From Candidatus Delongbacteria bacterium (GTDB lineage: Bacteria; Delongbacteria; UBA4055), in NCBI GenBank assembly GCA_016938535.1, contig JAFGUL010000026.1, forward strand, positions 1 through 7,841: a DNA stretch of 7,841 nucleotides, in the 5' to 3' direction. Below, piece by piece: positions 1 through 7,366 of this stretch (position 1 is the first letter of the stretch; every line of letters begins with the position of its first letter). The notes beneath the pieces are model-generated. The model was not told where the DNA came from. It saw only the letters and a program-made list of their open reading frames with translations, and made no database searches. Position numbers and translations under genes: made by a program.

Positions 1-738
1 AAGTTCAAGGTTTCTGATCTTTTCTTCAAGTTCCGTCGCCATAAAGTTCATTGTTCTTGAAAGTTCGTTAGTTTCATACTGCGAATATTCTTCGATCTCC
101 TGTTTAAAATCCCCTCCGGCGAACTTTTTTGCTTTGTCTTTCAGCCGGATGAGAGGCAGACTTATTCTCTTTGAAAGGTACAGGCTCACCACTGCAAGCA
201 TTATAATAACAAAAACTACGATCCAGAGAATTTTTTGTGTAAATATCGAAATCGTCTCTGAGAAGCTCATCAGCGGGTAGGCTGTTCTTACGACCAGTCT
301 TCTGTTTTTAGTTTCAAAAGCAGGAATAGCTACATACATCATATCCTTTTTTACTGTGGAGCTGAATCTGATAGACCTTCCTCTTTCTCCCGCTAGTGCG
401 GCAGAGATCTCCGGTCTGGTCCTGTGATTTTCCATAATAGAGGCATTTTCTTTGCTGTCAGCCAGAACCAGGCCGTTCTCATCAATCACTGTTATTCTCG
501 TTGTTAGAGAAGATGCAAATCCTGTAACTATGCTGTCCAGTTTCGCAAGTTCTGTCTGTTCGGCTCCTTCAAGTTGTGCCTTAACAAGTGCAGCTTCATT
601 TGAAATCCTCTCGAAAATGAAGTCAGAATATATCTGCTTGAATGTTTTAACTGAAAAGATCACGATCAGCAGACCTGATACGAAAGTTATAAAGACGAAT
701 GCCGGAAAAATGCTCCAGAAAAAAGGTTTTCTTCTCAT
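1..738 (-). CDS. phoR: PhoR-like membrane sensor histidine kinase, N-terminal part (C-terminus beyond window)
   Basis: Reading from the ATG at 738 down to base 1 gives 246 open codons with no stop. Residues about 9-29 form a first membrane helix. Residues about 30-168 form a periplasmic sensor region, and about 169-188 a second membrane helix. A HAMP linker follows at about 188-241, with P195, the stretch AKKFAGGDF (203-211) and a polar helix. The sensor contains VIDENGLVLADS (84-95) and ENHRTRPEI (103-111); an NHxxRPEI motif of this kind is common in PhoR-type kinases next to PhoB/PhoP regulators. The dimerisation/phosphoacceptor and ATPase domains lie outside the window, so catalytic residues cannot be checked. 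The start overlaps the regulator's stop (TAATG), which implies translational coupling and one operon. Its likely role is to phosphorylate or dephosphorylate the neighbouring regulator in response to phosphate supply. The kinase identity is firm; the phosphate signal is inferred from the partner and the binding sites. Confidence 0.88.
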   Translation of the reverse strand, partial: MRRKPFFWSIFPAFVFITFVSGLLIVIFSVKTFKQIYSDFIFERISNEAALVKAQLEGAEQTELAKLDSIVTGFASSLTTRITVIDENGLVLADSKENASIMENHRTRPEISAALAGERGRSIRFSSTVKKDMMYVAIPAFETKNRRLVVRTAYPLMSFSETISIFTQKILWIVVFVIIMLAVVSLYLSKRISLPLIRLKDKAKKFAGGDFKQEIEEYSQYETNELSRTMNFMATELEEKIRNLEL

Positions 739-1436
739 TAGTGTTCCTTTCTATCCATAAATCTGTATCCGATGCCTCTTACGGTCTGAATATACCTCCC
801 GGCATCCCCGAGTTTTTTTCTTAAACTTACCATCATGACATCAACACTTCTGTCCGTAACAGGATAATTCTCGCCGTGAACGCTTTCCACTATCTGATAT
901 CTTGTGAAAACCCATCCCGGTCTCCCTGCAAGAAGATGAAGAGCCTTAAATTCCGAAGCGGTCAGTGTGACTTTTTCGCCTTTTACTATTACCTCATATC
1001 TGCCCGGTACGATCTGAATATCATGAACTGTTATATTCTCTTTCTTGATCTCCGTGATCTGTTCCTTACGCCTTAGAACGGCTTTGATCCTGGCCACCAG
1101 AACTTTCGGACTGAACGGTTTTATGATATAATCGTCCGCACCTATCTCAAGGCCGGTAATAATATCCGTTTCTTCTCCTTTTGCGGTAAGCATTATGACA
1201 GGTACGTTCTCGGTTGCCGGGGTCTTCTTAAGTTTTTTACAGATCTCAAGCCCGTCCATTCCCGGCAGCATCAGATCAAGCAGTACGAGATCGCAGGTGT
1301 CTGTTTCAATGTAATCCAGAAATTCTTCGCCGTTACCGAAAACCTTGACCGAAAACGAATTCTTTGCGAGATTGTAGGAGATAAGCTCCTGAATATCCTC
1401 TTCGTCTTCAACTATAAATATTCTTTCTCTGCTCAT
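738..1436 (-). CDS. phoB: OmpR/PhoB-family response regulator (probable phosphate regulator)
   Basis: This is a 232-residue two-domain regulator of normal family length. The receiver domain (about 4-122) has the acidic pocket E10/D11, phosphoacceptor D54 in LVLLDLMLPGMDG, switch T84 and conserved K106 in the KPF motif. A winged-helix DNA-binding domain (about 133-228) has the recognition-helix region DRSVDVMMVSLRKKLG and the closing wing TVRGIGYRF. The start is fixed by a strong ribosome site (AAAGGA at 1448-1443, six bases from ATG). The stop overlaps the kinase ATG. Members of this family bind tandem 11-bp direct repeats, and exactly such a four-repeat array sits in its own promoter as well as in two other promoters in this window. 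Autoregulation is therefore likely. The family call is nearly certain. The PhoB/PhoP orthology rests on the PhoR-like partner and Pho-type boxes, so it is probable rather than proven. Confidence 0.93.
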   Translation of the reverse strand: MSRERIFIVEDEEDIQELISYNLAKNSFSVKVFGNGEEFLDYIETDTCDLVLLDLMLPGMDGLEICKKLKKTPATENVPVIMLTAKGEETDIITGLEIGADDYIIKPFSPKVLVARIKAVLRRKEQITEIKKENITVHDIQIVPGRYEVIVKGEKVTLTASEFKALHLLAGRPGWVFTRYQIVESVHGENYPVTDRSVDVMMVSLRKKLGDAGRYIQTVRGIGYRFMDRKEH

Positions 1437-1471
1437 AAACCTTCCTTTAGGTTACAATTAACAATATACCA

Positions 1472-1525
1472 AATTTATGATAAAAATGTTACTGAAATAT
1501 TTGCGAAGAGTTAGAATCGTGTTAT
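1472..1525 (-). promoter_or_regulatory. P1: Pho-box-like array plus -10 for the regulator/kinase operon
   Basis: Read on the minus strand, four hexamers start every 11 bp: ATAACA (1525-1520), CTAACT (1514-1509), CAAATA (1503-1498) and GTAACA (1492-1487). Nine bases later comes TAAATT (1477-1472). The predicted start of transcription is near 1465, leaving a leader of about 29 nt that carries the AAGGAAGG ribosome site. No TTGACA-like -35 is seen, as expected where the activator replaces it. The third repeat is the weakest (4 of 6 matches to CTAACA). Spacing and -10 are identical to the arrays at 1554-1607 and 7537-7590. The likely ligand is the regulator encoded just downstream. Confidence 0.75.
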
Positions 1526-1553
1526 AATTTGAAACCGCTAAATTCTGTAAAAC

Positions 1554-1607
1554 CTAACAAAAATCTAACAGACTGCTGACAAAATGCGAACAATAAGATG
1601 TTAAATT
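1554..1607 (+). promoter_or_regulatory. P2: Pho-box-like array plus -10 for the START/PHP-GT/GH13 operon
   Basis: Four plus-strand hexamers start exactly every 11 bp: CTAACA (1554), CTAACA (1565), CTGACA (1576) and CGAACA (1587). After 9 bp comes TAAATT (1602-1607). This is the cleanest of the three arrays. Placing the -10 at -12 to -7 puts the repeats at about -60 to -22, the position of the PhoP core binding region in Bacillus Pho promoters. Transcription would begin at about 1613-1615, essentially at the ATG of the START gene. No -35 hexamer is visible at the expected place because the array occupies it. Confidence 0.8.
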
Positions 1608-1614
1608 ACACGCG

Positions 1615-2208
1615 ATGAAAACAGCCTTAATAATAATGATCGTGGCTTTCAATTCTCTAATTTGGGGAGATGAAGGATGGCAGCTTAGGAAATCAGGGAA
1701 ATATTTTAAAGCCTATACCAGAGGAAGTTCGGATAAGTTTTACAGGATCGAAGCAGATCTTAACTGCGAAGCGGATTCTGTTTTCGTTTTCCTGACGGAT
1801 TATGAAAAATTTCCCGAACTGTTCGAGAACATCAGTGAGCTGCAGATTTTGAGTTCGTCAGATTCTGTTACTGTGCACTATTCTGTGATCAATGCTCCAT
1901 GGCCTTTCGATGACAGAGATATGGTAACAAAAGTCATCATAACCAGGACAGGTGAGAAATCAATCATCAGTTCCAATTCATGTAAAGACGGTTCTTACAA
2001 AACTTTTCAAGACAGAGTAAGAATAGACGATTTTGAAGAGCAGCTCGAACTGGTCGGGTCAGGAGAATGTAAAAGCAGGCTGAAAATAGAGGGCAGAATA
2101 AAACTGAATGAAGGCATACCCGGATGGCTTGTTAACAGACTTATACTTTCAGGTCCGCTGAAAACAGTCGAACTTATTAAACAGAAATATGAACGGAGAA
2201 TAAATTGA
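1615..2208 (+). CDS. Exported START-domain (lipid-binding) protein
   Basis: The product has 197 residues. Residues 1-18 are a hydrophobic, signal-peptide-like segment after a single Lys; there is no Cys for a lipobox, and the cleavage site is not a clear AxA. Residues about 25-195 fit a START/polyketide-cyclase-like fold: a FxVFLTDYEKFPELFENI segment (about 57-74) and the NAPWPFDDRDMVTK stretch (about 97-110), which is characteristic of bacterial START-domain proteins. START domains bind lipids or other hydrophobic ligands in a deep pocket, and this one would act outside the cytoplasm. The ATG has no Shine-Dalgarno sequence and lies 7 bases after the predicted -10, so the mRNA may be leaderless. 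Its stop overlaps the TTG start of the next gene by 4 bases. The ligand is unknown; the lipid-handling neighbours make a membrane lipid plausible. Confidence 0.82.
   Translation: MKTALIIMIVAFNSLIWGDEGWQLRKSGKYFKAYTRGSSDKFYRIEADLNCEADSVFVFLTDYEKFPELFENISELQILSSSDSVTVHYSVINAPWPFDDRDMVTKVIITRTGEKSIISSNSCKDGSYKTFQDRVRIDDFEEQLELVGSGECKSRLKIEGRIKLNEGIPGWLVNRLILSGPLKTVELIKQKYERRIN
2195..2198 (+). promoter_or_regulatory. Ribosome site that decides a TTG start
   Basis: GGAG lies six bases before the TTG at 2205-2207, inside the last codons of the START gene. The next in-frame ATG is at codon 93, inside the PHP domain and past its HCH metal motif, so the TTG is the only start that keeps the domain whole. 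The TTGA overlap (2205-2208) joins start and stop codons and suggests coupled translation. Confidence 0.7.
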
Positions 2209-4874
2209 AGAAAAAAACGAATTTTCAGACTGAACTCAGAACAGAACTTCAGAAATTCCTGAAAAGTGAATCCGGAAAATTTCCGAAGGAGGAGATCCTG
2301 AAAATAGACCTTCACTGTCACGACCACAACAGCAATGTTCCCGATGAGCTGCTGGGAAGGATACTGAATGTTCCCGAAACATGGCTAAAAACAGAAGATC
2401 TGATAACGACGCTCAAAACGAACGGGTGTGATGTATTTACCGTTACGAATCACAATAATGCGAGATCTAATTTTGAAATGATAAAAAAAGGCACGGACAT
2501 GCTGATCGGGGCTGAATTCAGTTGTATCGCACCGGATTATGGTATCGGCATTCATGTTCTGGCTTACGGGTTTGACCAAGAGCAGGAAAAAGTTCTTTTC
2601 GATCTTAAGGAAGATCTTTACAAGTTCCTTAAATACGCAAAAAAGAATGATATTCCGACAGTCTGGGCGCACCCTCTTTTTCAGTACAAGTCAGACGGAA
2701 TCCCTCCTTTCAATTTTTTTATGAAAACAGCCCTGCTTTTTGAAAGGTTCGAAATAATTAACGGGCAGAGGAATACATGGCAGAACCTTCTTGTAAGGTC
2801 ATGGCTTGAAGGACTCAAAAAAGAAGATATTGACAGGCTGGCGGCAAAATTCAAGATAGATATTTCTGAATACTGTAATAACCCCTACAAAAAATCATTT
2901 ACCGGCGGTTCGGACAGCCACATGGGTATTTTCGCAGGGCAGTCAGGTTGTTATCTTCATATACCAAACCTGAAGGAGAGAAGGAAAAAGGAGCCGCTCT
3001 CAAAACTTGCGCTCGAGGCAATTAAAAAAGGTAATACTGCGGTTTACGGATCTGACCAGAATACCGAAAAACTGACTGTGGCATTTCTTGACTACTTCAA
3101 TCAGGTATGTCTGAACTTCAAAGATCCCGGGCTGACAAGGATGCTTCTTCATAAAGGAAGCACAATAGACAAAGTTCTCGCTTTTGTTGTTTCGAATGCC
3201 ATATCGGAAATTCAGCGGCACAAGGTTACTATAAGCTTTATTGATGTGTTTCATAAATCCTTCAACGGAAAAATACCTTCAAATTTCAGAAAACTGTTTG
3301 TTCCCAAGGCATATAAACCGGTATTCGATTCTGCGGTGAAGATCGCTGAAGCCAGGAAGGAAATTAATTCTGATACAATAGATATCTTTCAGAAACACAT
3401 TACTTCAATATCAGACCAGTTGAATAAGGTGCTTTTCTCAAGGCTGACAAAAAAACTTGATGAAATTGATTTTGAAAAGAAATTCGAAAATACATCACTG
3501 GATAATATTATCAGTTTTCTTGAACTCCCGAGCGATATGAGGTCTTATTCGGGAAAAGGCGGCAGAAAGGACAAGAACATGACAACTCCCGATGTGCCAA
3601 AATTTCTTGACGGACTTTCATTTCCCATGCTGACTTCGCTCATAATCCTTGCAGCAAATTTTACTAGCGCTAAATCACTCACCCACTTAAGACCTTTGTA
3701 CAACGATTTCGCTGAAAAGACCGGAAAATACAAGCATCCAAAGAGAATGTTGTGGATGACCGATACTTATGAGGACAAGAACGGTGTTTCAATGTCTTTA
3801 CAGGCTATGCATTCAGAGATAAAGAAAAGAGATCTCCCGATAGACCTTCTCGTTTGCTCAAATACTGTTAAAGCTGATGATAACCTGATCGTGATAAAAC
3901 CCGAAATGGAATTCGTTCTTCCTTTCTATAAGCAGCAGCCGATCAGAATACCTAATTTTTTGAAGATCCACTCAATATTCCAGGAAGGCGAATACGACAG
4001 GATAATCTGTTCGACAGAAGGGATAATGGGAGCTGCAGCTCTTTATCTGAAGCACGCTTTCACGGTTCCGGCGCACTTCTATATACATACCGACTGGATC
4101 ACCTTCGCCAAAGATGTTCTCGGGTTTGATGTTCACGAAATAAGCAGGACAAGAAGATACCTAAGAGCCTATTACGGAGCTTTCGACAATCTCTTCGTGC
4201 TCAATACCGACCAGAAGAAATGGCTCACAAGTAAAGAAATGGGATTTGATGAGGACAAGGTTTTCGTGACTGCTCACTGGGTTCATGAAATGTTCAGACC
4301 CTATAGCGTAAAGGAAAGGCAGGCTGCAAATATTGACAATTCTTTTTATATGATAGAGGAAAGAAAGGTTCCGACGATTCTTTATGCAGGCAGGATAAGC
4401 AAGGAAAAAGGCGTATTTGAACTTCCTGAGATTTTCCGCAAAGTGCAAAAGAAGATCAAAGATATCAGAATTGTCATAGCGGGAACCGGACCCGCCGAAG
4501 CCGAGCTCAAAGAGAAACTCCCGGAGGCGGATTTTCTAGGATGGGTCAATCATGCCGACCTTCCGAAGATCTACTCTTCAGCTGATATATTCATTCTGCC
4601 CTCGAGATTTGACACATTCGGCTGCGTGGTTCTTGAAGCCATGGCATGCGGACTTCCTGTGATCTCATATAATACGAAAGGACCCAAAGATATTATCAAC
4701 AATAATCAGAACGGTTTCCTTGTTGAGACAATGGAAGAAGCTGCAGAAAGAGCATCATATTATCTTCAGAATAAGGAAATCCATGAAAATTTCAAAAAGA
4801 GCGCCATCGGTAAATCAAAGAAGTTCACTGCCGAAAAGATAATTAGTGATTTTATTGAGGCCGTTGAGCTTTAA
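2205..4874 (+). CDS. PHP-domain / GT4 glycosyltransferase fusion protein
   Basis: The product has 889 residues and is cytosolic or membrane-peripheral, with no signal peptide. The N-terminal PHP domain (about 31-290) has candidate metal ligands in order: H37/H39 in DLHCH, H83 in TNHN (the usual TDH has become TNH), E104 in GAEF, H117, H156 in AHP, and D237/H239 in GSDSH. PHP domains are metal-dependent phosphoesterases. The region about 300-510 is helical and unrecognised, with a hydrophobic stretch at about 472-486 that might touch membrane. Residues about 512-889 are a GT-B, GT4-type transferase: acceptor-side motif TDTYEDKNGVS (519-529), donor-side GRISKEKG (729-736), SSADIFILPSRFDTFG (791-806), and the EX7E-type pair D803/E811 before AMACGLPV. 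GT4 members with TDTY...NGVS openings include diacylglycerol glycosyltransferases and SqdX-like enzymes, but the acceptor cannot be read directly. It begins with TTG; its stop overlaps the next gene's ATG (TAATG). The domain calls are firm; a lipid acceptor is inferred from context. Confidence 0.88.
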   Translation: MKKKTNFQTELRTELQKFLKSESGKFPKEEILKIDLHCHDHNSNVPDELLGRILNVPETWLKTEDLITTLKTNGCDVFTVTNHNNARSNFEMIKKGTDMLIGAEFSCIAPDYGIGIHVLAYGFDQEQEKVLFDLKEDLYKFLKYAKKNDIPTVWAHPLFQYKSDGIPPFNFFMKTALLFERFEIINGQRNTWQNLLVRSWLEGLKKEDIDRLAAKFKIDISEYCNNPYKKSFTGGSDSHMGIFAGQSGCYLHIPNLKERRKKEPLSKLALEAIKKGNTAVYGSDQNTEKLTVAFLDYFNQVCLNFKDPGLTRMLLHKGSTIDKVLAFVVSNAISEIQRHKVTISFIDVFHKSFNGKIPSNFRKLFVPKAYKPVFDSAVKIAEARKEINSDTIDIFQKHITSISDQLNKVLFSRLTKKLDEIDFEKKFENTSLDNIISFLELPSDMRSYSGKGGRKDKNMTTPDVPKFLDGLSFPMLTSLIILAANFTSAKSLTHLRPLYNDFAEKTGKYKHPKRMLWMTDTYEDKNGVSMSLQAMHSEIKKRDLPIDLLVCSNTVKADDNLIVIKPEMEFVLPFYKQQPIRIPNFLKIHSIFQEGEYDRIICSTEGIMGAAALYLKHAFTVPAHFYIHTDWITFAKDVLGFDVHEISRTRRYLRAYYGAFDNLFVLNTDQKKWLTSKEMGFDEDKVFVTAHWVHEMFRPYSVKERQAANIDNSFYMIEERKVPTILYAGRISKEKGVFELPEIFRKVQKKIKDIRIVIAGTGPAEAELKEKLPEADFLGWVNHADLPKIYSSADIFILPSRFDTFGCVVLEAMACGLPVISYNTKGPKDIINNNQNGFLVETMEEAAERASYYLQNKEIHENFKKSAIGKSKKFTAEKIISDFIEAVEL

Positions 4875-6493
4875 TGAAGATTAGTACTGCCGGGGATATG
4901 AATGTATGGTGGAAACACGGTATTATTTACCACATCTATGTACCAAGTTTTCAGGATTCAAATAAGGATGGTTTCGGAGACTTAAGAGGTATAATCAACA
5001 GGCTTGATCACCTTAAAGATCTCGGAATAAAAGCTCTCTGGCTTTCTCCCGTTTTTAAATCACCTATGGCAGATTTCGGATACGATGTGGAGGATTACTG
5101 TTCTGTTGATCCTGTTTTTGGGAGTATGGAAGATTTTGACGAACTTCTGAACTCCGCGCATAAGATCGGCATGAAGATCATAATTGATATGGTGATGAAT
5201 CACACATCAGAGAAGCACCCGTGGTTTATAGAATCCCGGTCGTCAGGTGCGAATCCGAAAAGAGACTGGTACATCTGGGCAAAAGGTAAAAACGGCAAGC
5301 CTCCGAACAACTGGATGACCGTTTTCGGAAAACCAGCCTGGGAGTTTGATAAAACTACCGGGGAATATTATTACCACTCATTTTTAAAAGAACAGCCCGA
5401 CCTTAACTGGAGAAATCCCGAGGTCAAAGAAGAGTTCTTCAGGATTTTCCGTTTCTGGCTTGAAAAAGGTGTTGACGGTTTCAGGCTCGATGCAGTAAAT
5501 TTTATCGTCAAAGACAAAAAGCTTAGGAGAAATCCGACAATTCTTGAACTTATTTTCGGAAAGCGGAAATTCTATTCGAGGAACCGCTCAACTTCAGTAA
5601 AACTGCTTCAGGAATTCAGATCGCTTGTAAATTCCTACGATGAAAGGATGCTGGTAGGTGAGATATTCGCGCTTCCTCCCGGCGAATCCAATATTGTCAG
5701 TTATTACCTGTCATCAGGTCAGGACACACTGGACATGGCTTTCGATTTTTCACTCCTTTTTCAAAGATGGAGCGCAGCCGGATATTACAACGCAATTGAA
5801 AGATCTTACGGGGGGATCCCTGCAGGGGGATGGCCCTGTATTGTGCTTTCCAATCACGACCTTTCAAGGAGTTACGACAAGCAGAAAAACTGCCCAAGAG
5901 CGCATGAAAAAGCAAAGATAAGAGCCGTACTTCAACTTACATTGAAGGGAACACCTTTCATCTATTACGGCGAAGAGATAGGGATGAAGAACGGTAAGAT
6001 ACCTAAAGACAGGATCAAAGATCCTCTCGGAAAGATCTACTGGCCGTTGTATAAAGGCCGTGACGGAGCAAGAACACCGATGCAGTGGGATGATTCTGAT
6101 TTCGCGGGTTTTTCTTCAGTTGAACCGTGGCTTCCTGTAAATGCCGGATATGAAAGATGTAATGTCATGTTTCAGAAACCAAACGAGTACTCTCTTCTCA
6201 ATTTCTATACAAAACTGACAAAGATCAGAAACAGCATTTCCGCGCTCAGCAGGGGTGACTGGGTACCGGTGTCGAAAGGAAAGAACGGACTGCTTTCATA
6301 CTTAAGGTCATACAACGGAGAATACCTGCTTATAGTTCTAAACTTTCTGAATAAGGAGAATAGGATAAATTTTCAGGATGCCAACGAATTCAGGCTCATA
6401 ATTTCAACAACAGGCAGAAAAATATCGGGATTCATTCAGCTTAAAGATTTTGAAGTCCGTCCGCTCGAAGGTCTTATATTTAAGGTCAGGTAG
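4874..6493 (+). CDS. GH13 alpha-glucosidase (oligo-1,6-glucosidase / alpha-amylase family), cytosolic
   Basis: The product is 539 residues, the normal length for oligo-1,6-glucosidase-like GH13 enzymes. All signature regions are present: metal-loop-like DSNKDGFGD (28-36), region I DMVMNH (105-110), region II GFRLDAVN with nucleophile D206, region III with acid/base E263 in VGEIF, and region IV SNHD with D329. The motif TPMQWDDSDFAGFS (401-414) and a C-terminal beta domain complete the family pattern. There is no signal peptide, so it would hydrolyse or transfer alpha-glucosides inside the cell. Exact substrate (isomaltose, trehalose, sucrose, glucosyl-glycerol types) cannot be fixed from motifs. 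The ATG shares its A with the preceding stop and lacks its own good ribosome site, so translation is probably coupled. A second ATG at codon 9 also fits the usual family N-terminus (WWK follows shortly) but has a poorly spaced GGGG. Its place in a lipid-type operon is unexplained. Confidence 0.9.
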   Translation: MKISTAGDMNVWWKHGIIYHIYVPSFQDSNKDGFGDLRGIINRLDHLKDLGIKALWLSPVFKSPMADFGYDVEDYCSVDPVFGSMEDFDELLNSAHKIGMKIIIDMVMNHTSEKHPWFIESRSSGANPKRDWYIWAKGKNGKPPNNWMTVFGKPAWEFDKTTGEYYYHSFLKEQPDLNWRNPEVKEEFFRIFRFWLEKGVDGFRLDAVNFIVKDKKLRRNPTILELIFGKRKFYSRNRSTSVKLLQEFRSLVNSYDERMLVGEIFALPPGESNIVSYYLSSGQDTLDMAFDFSLLFQRWSAAGYYNAIERSYGGIPAGGWPCIVLSNHDLSRSYDKQKNCPRAHEKAKIRAVLQLTLKGTPFIYYGEEIGMKNGKIPKDRIKDPLGKIYWPLYKGRDGARTPMQWDDSDFAGFSSVEPWLPVNAGYERCNVMFQKPNEYSLLNFYTKLTKIRNSISALSRGDWVPVSKGKNGLLSYLRSYNGEYLLIVLNFLNKENRINFQDANEFRLIISTTGRKISGFIQLKDFEVRPLEGLIFKVR

Positions 6494-6502
6494 GACTTGA
6501 TG

Positions 6503-7360
6503 TCAGTTATTCGTAATAACTTCGATCGTTGAAGCGTTGCGTAAAGTATATTCATTCATACCGTTTTCCGGTTCATATACATCACCGTCAATTTCAAGCC
6601 TGCAATTCGTGTCAAGACTGAAAGTATATCTGTCTTTACACATCTTGTTCCATTTTGAAAGCCCTGTCAGCGCAGAAAGTGATCTTATACCGTCAATAAC
6701 AGGATTTTTTCGTTCGATATAGAAAAACTTCAGATCAGCCCCTGAATTATTTTTGCGGAGATATTTGAATTTTGACATATAGAATTTCGTATTCATAAAA
6801 AATCCGGCAAATATATTTTTTTCGATACTATTTTCTGCAAACTTTACCTTACAGCCCTTGAAAGCCGGAATGAGCCTTAAACCGTCCAAAGCGTAACCGT
6901 AAAGCGAGTTCGTTCTTCTGTTCTCAAGTACGAATGAAGTAAAACCGAAACTGCAGTTGAAAAAAGCTTTTTTGTTATTAATCAGCCCGTAGCTGATCTT
7001 TTCGGTTTTAGCTCTTACTATTATCTCAACGGATTTCTTGATGTTTTTCGTCAGGTTTAAGGATCTTATAAGGTTGTTTCCCGTGCCGAGAGGGATTATA
7101 CCTAGTTTTACCTTGTCTTTAAGCCGGTTGTCGTGAATAAACTGGAGGCAAGCGTTTACGGTTCCGTCTCCGCCTGCGGCCACGATCGAGTCTCCTTCTT
7201 TAATTGCGGAAGGATCAGTGCTTATAGTAATATATTCATCCGATCTGACAGTTTCCCCTGAAGTGAATTCCGCTCCGTGCCGGTCAAGTTCTTTTCCGAT
7301 CGCTGATATCTTAGCTCTGCTGTAGCTGCCGGACCTTGTATTTGAGATAATGTATATCAT
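6503..7360 (-). CDS. Diacylglycerol/lipid kinase, YegS/LCB5 (DAGK catalytic) family
   Basis: The product is 285 residues, close to the typical 290-330 of this family. The N-terminal nucleotide-binding lobe has N7 and SGS in NTRSGS (a variant of NPxSG), the hallmark GGDGTVNA (63-70) and PLGTGNN (90-96). The C-terminal beta-sandwich lobe has FNCSFGF (134-140) and EIDGD (256-260), corresponding to the family's late DGE-type motif. These enzymes phosphorylate diacylglycerol or related lipids at the inner membrane face with ATP. The gene converges on the GH13 gene with only a 9-bp gap. It starts at ATG 7360 with no Shine-Dalgarno sequence. An intrinsic terminator lies only about 34 bp upstream, so it needs its own promoter or read-through from the region at 7394-7530. 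Substrate preference is not determinable; diacylglycerol is the best guess. Confidence 0.88.
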   Translation of the reverse strand: MIYIISNTRSGSYSRAKISAIGKELDRHGAEFTSGETVRSDEYITISTDPSAIKEGDSIVAAGGDGTVNACLQFIHDNRLKDKVKLGIIPLGTGNNLIRSLNLTKNIKKSVEIIVRAKTEKISYGLINNKKAFFNCSFGFTSFVLENRRTNSLYGYALDGLRLIPAFKGCKVKFAENSIEKNIFAGFFMNTKFYMSKFKYLRKNNSGADLKFFYIERKNPVIDGIRSLSALTGLSKWNKMCKDRYTFSLDTNCRLEIDGDVYEPENGMNEYTLRNASTIEVITNN

Positions 7361-7366
7361 GGTTGA

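Noticed and set aside
452..760. Plus-strand frame of 102 codons opposite the kinase gene
   Set aside because: It is antisense to a well-supported sensor kinase with membrane and HAMP features and shows no protein-like pattern of its own.
1501..1528. TTGCGA, 16 bp, TATAAT on the plus strand, an ordinary sigma-70-like promoter for the START operon
   Set aside because: It overlaps the minus-strand P1 repeats, whose complement naturally yields TGTTAT. P2 with its repeat-phased TAAATT explains the operon better. It may still provide basal transcription, so I do not exclude it.
2007..2327. Minus-strand frame of 106 codons across the START/PHP-GT junction
   Set aside because: It lies antisense to two clear genes, is rich in Phe/Ser/Leu as expected for a shadow frame, and has no family motif.
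4898..4900. Alternative GH13 start at codon 9
   Set aside because: The GGGG before it is only two bases away, too close for a ribosome site; the upstream ATG forms the usual stop/start overlap. It remains a minor possibility because family members often begin near the WWK motif.
6505..6521. Perfect AGTTATT/AATAACT hairpin between the converging GH13 and lipid kinase genes, possible terminator
   Set aside because: The stem is AT-rich and weak, no T tract follows on either strand, and it lies in the last codons of the kinase gene.
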